From Pseudoscleropodium purum (lineage: Eukaryota > Streptophyta > Bryopsida > Hypnales > Brachytheciaceae): 64,000 nucleotides of DNA. The stretch is from the NCBI GenBank assembly GCA_963969395.1, contig OZ017797.1:16182001-16246000 (forward strand), in the 5' to 3' direction. Under the pieces are notes generated by a model, which worked only from the letters and a program-made list of their open reading frames with translations, was not told the origin of the DNA and searched no databases. Shown here one piece after another: positions 1 to 12,000 of the stretch. A program made the translations under genes and the position numbers. Each line of letters opens with the position of its first letter. The stretch's first letter is position 1.

Positions 1-829
1 ATGCCTTTAGAAGAAAATTATCTTTAATGATTGAAAATCTACCCTCAAGATAATTTGATAAGACAATTTCAAACTAATTCCAATAATTGTTTTTTACTCG
101 GGAGGAGTGTATTTGGATCGATTATGTTATCCATATTTCCTTGGTAGATGCAAAGGAATGACAAGCACGAGTTTTGAATATCCAACGGATTATGGATAGA
201 TAGCCAAGTCACAATCAATGCATGATTTTCAATAATTAACTAGGGCTTTGCATTGTTACTTACAACCATCTATGATTATATTGCAAGGAAGAGTTATCTA
301 TTTTTTAAACTTTATTTATCAAAAAAAGAAATTTTATCAATGCTAACAAAGAAAGAGTAACAATACAAATACAATAACACATCTAATTTTTATTTATTTT
401 CTACCACTATTGTTGTTCAAAGTTTTATATTTTAATCTAGATAAATGCTTTCTGATGTACATATCATTTAAGGAATTATTGTACAATAAAAAAGTCCTTC
501 TAGACCTAGCTAGCAGCACTAGGGGACAAAAAAAGACAAGTGTTTCTTGAAATCACCCATAATTAGAGTGTTTTTATAATTATTGTTCTTAATTACTATA
601 CAATAATTCTATTTTATATATGATATATAGTTTTGTAGGCCAAAACCAAAAAGATTAAATATTAGTATATCTATTGATGAACCCTATTTCCTAAGCTTTG
701 AATCACAAGTTACCTTTTATGATCGAATTATTGTTCAATTCAAACACTTTTAAATTGTAGTCACAAAGTATAAAACTTAAGAAATTTCTTTGAAGAGCTT
801 TGACTCTTAGAAATTAATCTCATCGAATT
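1..829. other. AT-rich intergenic sequence, nothing recognised
   Basis: I see no coding region, RNA gene or clear repeat here. The sequence is AT-rich with scattered stops in all frames and runs directly into the 82-bp tandem array. Confidence 0.6.
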
Positions 830-1642
830 CACTCAAATACCATTAAAGCCCATCAAATTTCTTGATAACATTAAATTGTATGATATGATCAGATACCATT
901 GAATCAAAAGTCCATCAAATTGCATGATAATATTGAATTGCATGACATGAAAGGTTCTCATCCAATCCAATTATATACCACTGATTCAAAAGCCCATCAA
1001 ATTGCGTGACAACATTGAATTGCATGATATGAAAGGCTTCCATCCAATCCAATCATATACCATTGATTTACAAATCCATTGGATTGTGTGATAACATTGA
1101 ATTGGATGATATGATCCAATCCCATTGGATCTGCAAATACCATTGATTCATAAGCCTATCAAGATTGTGTAATAACATTGAATTGTATGATATGATCGGA
1201 TTCCATTGGATCCGGTCAAATACCATTGATTTAGAAGCCCATCAAATTGTGAGATAACATTGAATTGTATGATATGATCAGATCCCATTGGATCCATTCA
1301 AATACCATCGATTTAGAAGCCCATTAGATTGTAAGATAACATTGAATTGTATGATATGATTAGATCCTTGATTGGATCCCATTGGATCTATAGATACCAT
1401 TGATTCATAAGCCCTTTAGATTGTGTAATAACATTGAATTGTATGATATGATCGAATCCCATTGGATCCATAGGTACCATTGATTCATAAACCCATTAGA
1501 TTGTATGATAATATTGAATTGGATGATATGATCGGATTCCATTGGATCCGTAGGTACCATTGATTCATAAGCCCATTACATTGTGTGATAATATTGAATT
1601 AGATGATACGATTGGATCCCATTGGATCCGGTCAGATACCAT
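830..1642. repeat. 82-bp tandem repeat array, left part
   Basis: The phrase AAYATTGAATTG recurs at 929, 1011, 1093, 1174, 1256, 1338, 1430, 1510 and 1590, a period of 80-82 bp with one 92-bp unit; a shorter diverged unit precedes at 867. Each unit also carries a GATCC-rich part and a 'taccattgattcataagccc'-like part. No ORF runs through the units, so this is a non-coding minisatellite. The array is cut at 1642 by a CACTA element and resumes at 5637 in register: the next anchor, 5666, lies 82 bp from 1590 after subtracting the 3,991-bp insert and its 3-bp duplication. Confidence 0.9.
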
Positions 1643-4600
1643 CACTAGAAGAAAACAATGTTTTTTGGAATCTTTTTAGCAAACAGGCATGTTTATAAGA
1701 ACATAAGCAAGAAAATCCAGTGGTTGCCTAGGAAGCAAGAATTTATGAGGATGTTAGTATGAACATGTGGATGTCAAATGCGAAACAAGTGAATGTTCTA
1801 TATGACGCCTATGTTGAATGTAATGTCGTTGTGAACATCAACACATTTTTGGAAATGTCCTTAGGAATACAAGATCACCACGTCAACAATTGAAGCCCTT
1901 TTCACAGAGGAGTTTCTTTGGGAAAGTTATTTAGGGGTCAAGTTAGCAACTGACTCCCTACAGTAAATCCAGTAGAAAGGCAGGTCCTTGTTGTCCTTTG
2001 GAAAAAACATTAGCATGAATGTGCATAAAAGTTTTGTATTCCACATTCTTGCATGATGAAGTTCTACATAGTGACCTCAAGTGAGGGAAAAAAGTGAAAT
2101 ACTTTAGGAAGCGCTGGAACTTGGAGTTAAAAGAGTCTCAAGGAGAAAGGGCAATTGAAGAACAATAATTTCTTTTAGGAATTTTGTTGAATAATATATA
2201 CTATTAATAGAATGACATCATAGTTTCCCCTCTTGAGAAGTCTATGCATTTTTAAATGGTCAAACTTATTCTCTTAGTTCATTTTAGTCTTTACAAAATT
2301 GCTCAAACAATTGTCTGGTATTGTGACTACTTTGATCTTTGAATACAATATTACTTTGAGAAATTGCAATTTCTTTCATGGGAATTTCTCATTCTTGTTA
2401 CTTTGCTTATAGAAAATGTACATAAATGTCTAAAAATAGCATAGACAATCCAAATTATTTTTAAAAAAATAATTCAAAAATAGTAGTTTGAAGTGGTTGT
2501 GTGAATGCCACATCAAATTTCAAGATTTTGTAATTCTGTATTTTGATTGATGGCATTTGTTTTTTCAATTCAAATTTTTTTCAATTATGTAATCAAACTC
2601 TCATGTGCTAATCAAGCCTTACAATTTGTTGGCCGATTTTTGTTTTCATGATTATTCATTCAAGCTTCTCCCTATGATTTGTGCTCAAAGAAGGTATCTA
2701 AAATATCAACACATTGCCTTGTTTTGGCAGTTTTAAAGGAATCTTAGCATCATATTTGGCTATTGAAAAAACAAAAAATAGCCTATTTGGATTTTTAAAT
2801 GTGATCTTCTCTTCCTTAATTAACAACACAAAAAAAAAAAAAAATTTATTTTTTATTTTTTTGGTCTTTAATCTCTAAAGATCCACACATATTAAAAACA
2901 GATGTCTTATAGTCAACCTTGATTGCAACTTTCCAAAAAATTACTTTTGAAATTTGATTTAAATTTTTCTTAAACAAATATTGACAAGTTTTGTTTTTTC
3001 TTTATTTTAAAACTCTGAAAATTGTCAAAAATTGATGGGATTATTGCAATAAAAAGCTCCATGTGTTTGTATCTGAAAAGCACAATATTGTACGTTTTTC
3101 ATTTGTATATTATTTTTTTAAATTTATTTAAGATATAAGTTATAAAATTATATTTTTCATTCTATTCTGTGCTTATGATAAAAATTATAGAATATTCTAA
3201 TATATATACTCTAATTGATATAAATAGATTTTCACCTATAGCTTTTAAAAATTACCATAATTTCATTTTTCCATCCAAATTATTGAAAAAATCAACTGAA
3301 ATAAAAAAGTGAAATTTTATACTAGTAAAAAATATCAAAATTTTATACATCTATTAAATAAAAAGATAAATTTATAGTAGAATTTGACTTCAAGGATTTT
3401 TTAGTGATTGTTTTGGTTATAAAAAATAAAACTTAACCAATTGAAATTTTTTTACACTAATTGTACAAATTTTTACACCATTTCTACTTGTACCATTTTT
3501 TTGCTCAAGGAAACAATGGGACGTCAAGGGGTAATTTTTGGTGAATTTGAATTTCTCTTGTTCATTTTATTTTATTTTTGGATTTTTGAAAAGTAACTTA
3601 TTTGTCAATCCTAACAAACCGGTATGGTATAAAGGCACCTTTTCAAATTAGAAAAGAAGCTTTTAACATTATACAAGCAACATATATAAAACACCCTTTT
3701 ATATTATGAAAATTATATTTCACATATGCACTAGGGTGCAACAATTTGATACTGTAAAGAAGCTAGAAGCTTAGCTGTTTTTTGAGGATGTTTTTGAATG
3801 TTTTTTTTAGTATAATTATTGTTCATATCTTCTTCCAAACAACAAAGAAAATTAGAAACAAAGCAATGATTCTACACTCACTTCTGTTGTATGTTGCACT
3901 TATTTCATTTTCTATTGAGGGCTTTAAAATAATTGGATTGCAAATAGATTGAAAGATGTTGCACTTTTCATATCATAGCCATGTTCAATATTTTAGCGCA
4001 AATTCTTCTTTGCATGTTTAGAAACAATTTTGTTATCATCTTGAAATTCTATGAGGCAATTTTTCTCCTATAAATGAAAATTCTATCCAATTTCATTATT
4101 TCATTAATAAAAAATTATCTTTAAAATGTAGATGAAATAATGGTATTGTAAAAGTAGATATTCACTTTCTGCTATTACATCTATGACATGTAAATCCAAA
4201 ATGCAAAGGCACCATCTTTTGATATTGACTAAACTTTAAAGTAAAAGAAATCCTAAAATACTCACTATTTTAATTAGTTATTTCTAAGAGTGACGTCTTC
4301 TTTAAGTGTAGCTTCAACATTGAACATTTGATTTTTGTAATGAATGATTATGATTTTTCTATTCAACATTTTGTGCAAAGGTGTCCATTTCAAATCCTCA
4401 TTTTCTATTGTTGAGGGCTCTTTTAAACCAGCGTGATGTGAAATACATCTTGCAAGAAAAATCACAAAAGATCTTTGATTTTATAAGATATATAATACAT
4501 TTAAAGAAATTTAGAGAATTCTTAAAGCTTACATTTTTTGTTGGGACCAACATTTTGAATTTTACTTGGGACAAGAAGAATGATAAAAAGACTACAAATG

Positions 4601-5633
4601 ACTTGCACACATTAGCAAAGGCTTCAAATTCGACTCCAAGTAAATTTCTAGAAAATCTTGGGGGCTAAGGTAAAACGGTGATCATATGTGAAAAAATAGG
4701 TGAAAACAAACCACATGGCATTTTTCTCCAAAAAAGGTCACTTGCATTGACATTTGAGTAATATGGTAGTCAAAGAGCATGAAGCGGCATGCCATGTTAC
4801 CATGCTTTATTGCCATTTTAGAATTCTAACATTGCCATAGTAGATGTCAACTAAGATGTCTTCTATTGCAGATAGATGTTTTTTGTGATGTCAATAAAGA
4901 CATCCACTGTGACATTTAGATGTTTTTTGCGATGTCAATTAAGACACCTTCTGTAACGTTTGAATGTTTTTTGCGACACAACATTGTATTCATCATAATA
5001 CTTAAATCTGAAATTCTATTTTTATTTATATTAAAAAATTACATTTTAGATGTCCCATATGGTTTGTCTTCCCTCCAACCACCCCTTTTGCATAAATAAC
5101 TTGCTTTCTTGTGTTAAAATATTGATAATAAGGCTTTTCAAGTCATTCAATATTATTACCAATATGGTGTACAATGTATTCAATATATTGTATAATGTAT
5201 GGTATATGTCTTAGTTAATATCAAAATTGATGTCTCAAAAAACATCTATAGGTCAAAATTGATGTTGCTAAAAAGAATATTCAAATTTTTATGGATGTCT
5301 AAATTGATGTCACTTAAAATAGTATGAAAATTTTCAAAAACATGATTTCAACTATCACCTCATCTTCCAATTAAGTGAAAAATCCTACGTAGCATTACCT
5401 TCTTGTATAGTGATTATGTGGTTGCCACATGGCACATTTTGGTTACTTTTAAAAATCGTGTTTGTTGTAATGTTTTTCTAAAAATATAGCATATTTTTTC
5501 AGATTTCCTCATGTTTTTTCCATGTCAATCTGATAGATTTTTCTAAACATTTGCAATATATATGTGTGATGTTTTAGAAAACATGTAGACACGTTTTAGC
5601 ACTTGTCCAAAAAAACACGAATTTCTTCTAGTG
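1643..5633. mobile_element. Complete non-autonomous CACTA (En/Spm) element, 3,991 bp
   Basis: The left end reads CACTAGAAGAAAACAATG and the right end is its imperfect inverted copy: the complementary strand starts CACTAGAAGAAATTCGTG, 12 terminal bases identical, followed on both sides by a T-run and GG. A 3-bp target duplication CAT lies at 1640-1642 and 5634-5636, the size expected for CACTA transposons. The host 82-bp array continues in phase on both sides. Subterminal DNA at 4840-4980 and 5220-5310 is rich in GATGT/ACATC motifs, as expected of transposase-binding subterminal repeats. I find no TNP2 or TNPA coding sequence, so it must depend on a transposase supplied elsewhere. Short ORFs inside, such as 4381-4668, resemble nothing I know. 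Confidence 0.9.
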
Positions 5634-5636
5634 CAT

Positions 5637-5870
5637 CGATTTAGAAGCCCATCAGATTGTGTGATAACATTGAATTGTATGATATGATTGGATCTCATTG
5701 GATCCGTAGGTACCATTGATTTTTAAGCCCATTGGATTGTGTGATAATACTAAATTGCATAATATAATTGAATCCCATCGGATTTGGGTAGATACCATTG
5801 ATTCAAAAGTCCATTGAATTGCATTATATGATTAGATTCCATTAATCTAATTAGATACCATTTAAGTCGA
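5637..5870. repeat. 82-bp tandem repeat array, right part
   Basis: This continues the array at 830-1642 after the CACTA insertion, with anchors at 5666 and 5746 (80-bp spacing) and a further degraded unit to about 5870. The sequence then dissolves into diverged GATT/CATT-rich DNA. Confidence 0.85.
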
Positions 5871-6739
5871 TTGATTTGCATTGAATTGAGTTTGATAATA
5901 TGAAATGCCATTAAATTTTAATAGAAATTGATATGCAATGGATCACACACAATAACATGAAATTGTGTTACAATATTAGATTGCATCATATAATCATCCT
6001 TGTCTAATTACATCAAATCCCATTAAATTTTTGTAGAAAACTCGCAAATTGTCTTTGATGCTATTAAAAGCTTCTAACTAATTTGGTTGCTAGAAACTCT
6101 TCAATACAAGCCCTCTACTTTGAATCTAATTTCTTTTAAATGTTATAGAGAAGCAAGTTGCAAACTCTTCACATGTTGCCAAAGTACCACCTTAAAGGGT
6201 CAAAATATAGAATCCACTATTAATTATGTTGGGGAGTCATTAATCCCTTTTAAAATTAGACCACATGACTATTCTAATACTAGGCTCTTTTAATTGCTAC
6301 GTAGCCAATGCTCTAAGATCACACCACTTAAAAGCACTTCACCACTTTTGTAATGGGAGCCAAATGGCCATTCATAAGTGTTTGCATTACTATTGATTAT
6401 TTGAGTATTGACGCATCTCTTTTTGTTAACTGACGCTATTTCAAACTTCTTTTGTTCCATTAAGTCTATGATTGATTATAGTGGCCTACATCAAATTATT
6501 TAAAAAATTTATAATATACATTATGAGCAAAATAGATTTTTGATTATGCTTGTGACTTGCAACACCTTTTGCTATAATTTGTTAATCATAGAGTAATGTC
6601 CACACAAAAGGCACTGACTAGCTTTTTCTATTTAAGGCACTCACAAGTCTACTAATTTTCAAGAATTTCAGCAAACTAGGCCAATAATTTAAATTGAATA
6701 TATCATATTTCCAACTTTTATGAAATTACTTACTCCTAC
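5871..6739. other. AT-rich intergenic sequence, nothing recognised
   Basis: Apart from faint traces of the 82-bp unit near 5,880-6,060, I see no structure. The 68-residue ORF at 6087-6293 has no recognisable motif and no neighbouring exons. Confidence 0.5.
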
Positions 6740-7050
6740 TAGTTGCATTTAGTAAGGTAGAAGGTTCAGAAAGTGCTCATTTAAGGGCAAAAAGACCTCT
6801 ATGCAAAAATAGGTGAATCCAAAGATTTTTACTTTTTTGTGGAAGAAAGAGAAATGAGGAACACAACAGTGGAAATTTTAATTTTTTGACTTGGAACGAA
6901 TAAGATATGATTTTTCAAAGTGAAAGCTGTTTAGGGCCCTATTAAATAATGCTCATAGGTGCAATTGTAATCAATCAAAGCATGTCATTGAATAAAGCCA
7001 AGTGAGTTTAAGAACAATCCTAAGCATGCCTTGATTCAATGTACCTTTCC
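6740..7050 (+). repeat. Dispersed repeat, copy 1 (pairs with 11,410-11,700)
   Basis: The stretch starting 'taaggtagaaggttcagaaa' is alignable over about 300 bp, in the same orientation, with 11,410-11,700: shared landmarks are the GTAGRAGGT start, a purine-rich GAAAGAAGAGAGG-like part, an AGATATGATTT part and a final TCATAGGT..GCAATTGT part. The first 30 bases also resemble the arms of the small inverted-repeat element at 21,636-21,835. No coding content. Confidence 0.6.
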
Positions 7051-7870
7051 ATTCAATTCAAATGTGATTGTAAACCAAAATATATTGCACACCCATAAAC
7101 ACCCTAGGGTTTCTACACATAGTTTTAAGTCCAATTCAAAGTGTTGTAACTTTTCCATCTAATGTTTGAATTCAATTATACTTGTTGGAAAATTTGCACA
7201 CTCTTCTAGTTTGTGTGGTAGAATTTTCAAATCAATACAAGATATATTGATATTTTTGTAAGCCAATTAAAGTTCACAAGTTCAATTTGAGTCCACCAAA
7301 TTGCATCTAATGGCTGAAACTTTGGAGGCTTTTATCTCCTTCATCCAAGGTTTGTTTTCAATAAAATTTGTTGTGTTATGTTCTTATTTCAATCTAGTTA
7401 TTGTCGTAAAATTTTCATTGTTTTGAGTATTTGGGAGCAATTCAAAGTTTAAAATCCCGACATTTTTGGATTACAATAAACTTTGTGGTTTCTTTCTTCT
7501 TCAAACAATGTCCACTTTCAAAAAATGTTTTTGGAAAAGTTGCACATATTAGTCTAGTTTGTGTGGTTAAAATTTCACATCAATTCAAAAAGTTATGAGT
7601 GATTGAGAAGAATTTTAGTAGAAGGAGGTTTAATTTTAGATGTGTTTTTAGCAATTTTTCTTGCTATTTTTTGACATTTCAAAGCCATTTTACAAACCTT
7701 GTCAAGTTCATGTCTTCATCATGAGTAAAATCACACATAATGGTGAACCATGTCACCTTCTCAATAGCCTAAAATCACACACATGGAATAGTGGTTTCTC
7801 ACCACATAAAGTCATTTTCATTTCTACATCTCAGGTGCACTGTTTTGGGGCACTTTTGTAGGGGTGATTC
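7051..7870. other. AT-rich intergenic sequence, nothing recognised
   Basis: I see no gene, RNA or repeat boundary in this stretch; the ORF at 7661-7861 lacks recognisable features. Confidence 0.5.
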
Positions 7871-8801
7871 TTAACCCCTAAAGGACCAAGGTGCGTTTTT
7901 TGGCAACATAACTTTTTTAGGCAGGTTCATGTGAGCAGAGATTTCCATAGTTTTGGCCCAAATTTTAATAGAAGATGTGAATGAGGAATATCTTCAATAT
8001 GCACTAAATTTTAAGACATTTAGAAATATGAGTCAAAAGTTATGGCCTAATATGTAGTTTGTTTCTCAACTCAAATACTCGAGCCAGATTTGAAAAAATA
8101 ACCTTTTTCAAAAACAAAAATTTGAAGTTAATTTTTTAGATATATGTATACATAGAAAACTTTGAATCATTCCATTTTGATCAATGAGTCAAAAGTTATG
8201 AAGTGTTTTAGTTTGAAGGCGGTTATGGATTTTCTATTCCAAAATAAACTTTGAAGTTCTTTATGAAACTCAATTTTCAATTTTTTTGAAAAAAAAAAAA
8301 AAATATTAGATGAAGATTTTTATTTACAGCATTACAACAATTGGAAATGGAATTTTGTAATTTCATAACTAAATTATCAACAATTTAGTATTTTGATTCA
8401 TTCTCTACTTCTTTCTACTTACTATTTTTTTCCTATATGTTATACAAATCGAAATGATTTGAAATTTTTCAAGCATATAGCCAACTTGCCTTAAAGAATA
8501 AATCAAAAGAGTTGCTACTATTTTGAACAATTTTTCATACAAATTTGACCTTGTGAAGTGCAACTGCTCAATTTTTTGTAGGACCAAAAAAGGTTGTTTG
8601 TCAATTCAAACGCTAATATCTTGCAATTTACATAGTGAAAATTTTTGAAATTTTTCCACATCTTCAAAAATGATCATAATACAAGATCCTACGGTTGGAT
8701 GTGTCCATAAATGTTAAATTTTTTTTTTTCTTACTTGTTCTAAAAATGGAAGTTTTGGAGCGTTTTTGGTGAAAATTTAGTCAAGGAACTTTAGGGGTTA
8801 A
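7871..8801 (+). mobile_element. ~0.93-kb inverted-terminal-repeat element, copy A
   Basis: The left end TTAACCCCTAAAGGACCAAG is inverted at the right end (complement starts TTAACCCCTAAAGTTCCTTG), with 13 terminal bases identical. The inside is AT-rich, non-coding, and aligns with five other places: 14,563-15,485 and 59,325-60,246 (opposite orientation, both ends present), about 24,648-25,607, about 40,107-41,070, and a truncated 20,110-20,423. The class is uncertain. The ends and lack of coding capacity fit a non-autonomous DNA transposon; I could not fix the target duplication. Confidence 0.75.
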
Positions 8802-9189
8802 TGCCGGAACTGTTTGAGCCTCCTCCTATGATTGCAAAATCAACTTCATCCTCAAGCTGGGTTGCTTTGGATGTTGTGTCGTGTCAATCCAGCTCCTGCC
8901 CTTGAAGGTCGTATGCTTAAAAAAGAAAAAGAAAACCCAACTTCATCGTATTCTCAAGTTTCGAACAAATCATACTTTGGTGATCAACCATTCTGAGTTG
9001 CCCACCAAAAGAGACAACCCTCTCCCGAGCCTTTCACACTCCATCTTCCGAAATAGTGAGTATTTACTCTGACTACTACTGTGCAAAACTCAATGCCAGA
9101 GAATTAATATTTCATCAAGTGAAGGTCTAGCTGACCCATTTCCAAGGAGATTTGACGAACTTGCTACGGCAATTGAAAGTAAATATGGA
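8802..9189. other. Spacer between repeat and conserved non-coding block
   Basis: GC content rises here relative to the left flank. The 63-residue ORF at 8881-9072 has no known motif. I assign no function. Confidence 0.4.
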
Positions 9190-10256
9190 GGTGCACAGCA
9201 ATCCGTCCGGGTCCACCGATCGATACGAGTATATATAATTATGGATATTCCACCGAAAACATTGCTGGTATCGCGCCCCTGACATTGATTCGCTTACCGA
9301 ATCACGACTTCTAGATATGTTGGATCATTGGGTTAGCTAGAATAGGAATCGTGGCTGACTGGCGGAGATTGGATCTTTCGCCAGGCGCTTCAGTTGTCTG
9401 CATGCTAGCTAGCTAGAGCAACAGATCTATACCAGTCCTAGTTTTTGGCACTCATGGCCGCGTTCCGTTGAGTATTCTGGGATTCGAATCGTCACATTTA
9501 GTTAAAACGGCGGACATTCCAAGAGATTGGCACTTTACTAGCGCACGGAATCTTAGAGCTATACCAATTGCAACTGGCATGGTCTTTAATTTTCGACTCT
9601 AAAACCACGGCAATTCAAAGTAAATAATATACGTTCTTGTCGTTCTGTAGAAGTTGTGTCCCTGCCAGGCCACTTGTATCTGGCAGGTTTTGCAATTTTT
9701 TTTCTTTTGCAATGGAATTCTGTTTCATTTATCTTAAGAAAAAAAGGAAATAATATGCGACGACAGGTCAGCTGTCCCAACAAATAATAATCATGAGTCC
9801 GCCAGAAGATCGTTGACTGATGACTTCGCAATGAAATCGATTCCCAGCCGGCCTGGAGATCGATCCGGATGGTCGCCCGGACTCTTCGGAAATCATCCTC
9901 CAATTCCCCAAAGGCCGACAGACGTGCCAATGTCAGAGGACGGTGTCCCTTGCTTGCTGCATTAGCTAGTAATTCAATACACCTTCGGTCCTTTAATTAC
10001 TCCTCTCTAGAATGTAATGTTATCCCAGGATGGCGGGATGTGCTTGTGCGCAAGCTAGCACCGTACGTACCTGACAGCCGATAGATACTTTCTTCCCAAG
10101 CTCTAGCAAGCCGAAGATTTCCAAAATCTTATCTCCATCGTTTGCGGTTCGAGAAATTGACCTTTGCAGCTGTCAAGCTTGACTGCCATGATCGAGGAAG
10201 ACAAGGGAGGCCGGCCATGTCACAGTGTGAATTCGAACGAGCTGCTGTCGATCGTG

Positions 10257-10266
10257 TATATATATA
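10257..10266 (+). promoter_or_regulatory. TATA-like box of the MIRNA-like locus, copy 1
   Basis: A run TATATATATA lies 39 nt before the base of the foldback. Copies 2 and 3 have TATAAAAG (42,341-42,348, minus) and TATATAAG (37,356-37,363, minus) at the equivalent place. Conservation of position in three copies supports a Pol II core promoter with transcription starting shortly before the hairpin. Confidence 0.6.
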
Positions 10267-10304
10267 GACCTCCAATTCGTCCCATTGATTATTTGCGCAC
10301 ATTC

Positions 10305-10458
10305 TTGAGACTGTCTCACGTCTGAGAAATACTTGAGAGGACAATCTTGCAACGTTACCTAGCTAAGGCACCTGCTTGCGCGAGTTTCGCAGGTGACCGG
10401 AGCAAGTAATTGCAGCGGCAGTCCTCTCAAGTGTTTCCTGGATGTTGGACAGTCTCTT
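10305..10458 (+). ncRNA. Candidate MIRNA precursor foldback, copy 1 (154 nt)
   Basis: The arms 10,305-10,342 and 10,421-10,458 are complementary: of 38 facing positions 29 are Watson-Crick, 5 are G:U wobbles, 2 are internal mismatches and 2 are frayed ends. The inner part also pairs (TGCAA, TTAC, GCT and GG blocks) up to a perfect CACCTGC/GCAGGTG stem at 10,369-10,375 and 10,389-10,395 closing a 13-nt loop. Candidate duplex: 5p TGAGAAATACTTGAGAGGAC (from 10,323), 3p TCCTCTCAAGTGTTTCCTGG (from 10,422). The 5p region TC+20-mer+A is unchanged in copy 2. The geometry fits plant MIRNA precursors (stem over 20 nt, few asymmetric bulges). I do not recognise the sequence as a known miRNA family. An inverted-repeat siRNA source is the main alternative. 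Confidence 0.65.
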
Positions 10459-10560
10459 CCTATTCCAAAGATCGACCGAAAGCTTGCCCTATCAGTAGCA
10501 TGGGCTAAAGAGCAACAACCGAAGCAGGCTTGCTCCTTTAGCTACACTGGCATGATTAAA

Positions 10561-11409
10561 GTCTGCTCGATCTTAACTGCCTAGGAACATAAATATAATT
10601 ATCTGGTAGCTTACATTGAAGGCTTACGATTCCTTTGGAAGTACCTAACCTAGAATACATTTATCAGACAGACAGACAGACATACGGGGGCTTTGATTTG
10701 CAGGTTACCGTTTGCATCTCACCGCCGACGCCCTGTTTCTGAAGAATTCTGAAGATTAGCTAGCTAGCGGCCCCTATTAGCTTCTGTATTGTCCTACTCT
10801 TTCAATGTATGTCCACTACCATTTTGCTCTTTCATTTTCTTCTTTCTTTTAATATGGTCATGTAGCGTGATTTTACCAAACGACTACAGTTGTAATTTGC
10901 TTGAGACAGTTAGATTTTCATACTTGAGAGGGCATTTCGAGTGCAATTTTGGAAGTCATTTAGGTACCTAATGTCCTGATTAAGTACAATCATTCAATCA
11001 TTTCAATTCTGAACAGAAAGATATTTGCTGTGGGTCTGTACACAAGTTAGCAAGGATCATGATTGTGTTTGCTTTCTAAATTCTCTCGTTAGAAGAGAAG
11101 AGAAGTGGCCTGCTGGCCAATGTCCATTCTACCGTAAACCCCCAAAACTGATGTGGAGCCCTAATAGTCTTGAAATTGCAAACCATTATTTAACAATGGT
11201 AGTAGTGTGTTTCAGTGTTTGCCGTTTGATCCTCTGAGGTTCATGCAAAAAATACTAATTTATTTTGTACAGGAGATGATTAGGACCATTGCAATTGGTG
11301 TTATACTTCTAATTTTGGTGCTTTGTCTAATGTACTCCTTGACTGCACACCATAATGTTGATGTACGTTTTCTAAATTAATTATCTTTTTGTTCAACTTT
11401 CAAAGTTGG
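10561..11409. other. Intergenic sequence with a short CAGA microsatellite
   Basis: A (CAGA)n run lies at about 10,667-10,681. The rest holds no recognisable gene; ORFs at 10,789-10,971 and 11,025-11,237 have no motif support. Confidence 0.5.
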
Positions 11410-11700
11410 CACTCTCATACAAGGTAGGAGGTGTAGAAACTGCCCATCTAAGAGCATATTGGCTTAGGATCTCTTCTATGGGGTCAAAGCGTTTTCTTCA
11501 AGGAAAGAAGAGAGGGAGACACATCCATCACAATTTGATTTGTAATATTTAGACTTAAACTAAATTAGATATGATTTGTTTTAAATCACAAGAAGTAGGG
11601 TGCTATTGAAGGTCATAGGTAGTGCCATTAAATGTCAAGTAGTTGTCCATCAATGGTGCAATTGTGCAAATGGAATCCCAAAATGAAAGTGTGCAAACCT
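11410..11700 (+). repeat. Dispersed repeat, copy 2 (pairs with 6,740-7,050)
   Basis: It aligns in direct orientation with 6,740-7,050 (see there). Non-coding. Confidence 0.6.
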
Positions 11701-12000
11701 TAAACTTGAACACATGGTGCATGCGATTGCTTAGGATGGCACGAAGTATCCCATGACTCAGAACTCCCCATTATTTACATGAAAGTTTTGTCTACTTCCA
11801 AATCAAACATAGTCCCCAACCACTCATGAAATTGTACAACAGTAAATCTCAATTGGCACTAATTCATCTCTGGAATATTTTGCACTCCTATACTGCATTC
11901 CTATTGTACCATTTCATAGTTCAGTAGTAGGGCAGAAATGGACAGCCTACGCATTCCTATACTGCATTCCTATGAAAATTCCTATGACAACTCATTACTA

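Larger units (their letters stand above)
9190..10560 (+). other. Conserved non-coding block N (promoter plus MIRNA-like transcript)
   Basis: This GC-richer block is repeated in inverted orientation at about 43,300-41,900. Colinear matching patches are 9,240-9,300 with 43,190-43,240; 9,780-9,900 with 42,670-42,780; 10,040-10,090 with 42,490-42,545; 10,160-10,205 with 42,370-42,420; and 10,307-10,460 with 42,140-42,292. A third, rearranged and more decayed copy lies at 36,110-37,432. No reading frame is shared between copies. What is shared is a TATA-like box and a long hairpin just downstream. ORFs here (9586-9930, 9869-10084, 10129-10344, 10393-10584) are not conserved and I treat them as chance. 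Confidence 0.7.

Noticed and set aside
830..1642. Regular repeats as a CRISPR array
   Set aside because: Units are similar along their full length, without unique spacers, in a eukaryotic plant context.
4381..4668. 95-codon frame within the small CACTA element as a captured gene
   Set aside because: No known motif and low-complexity AT-driven composition; it could equally be chance.
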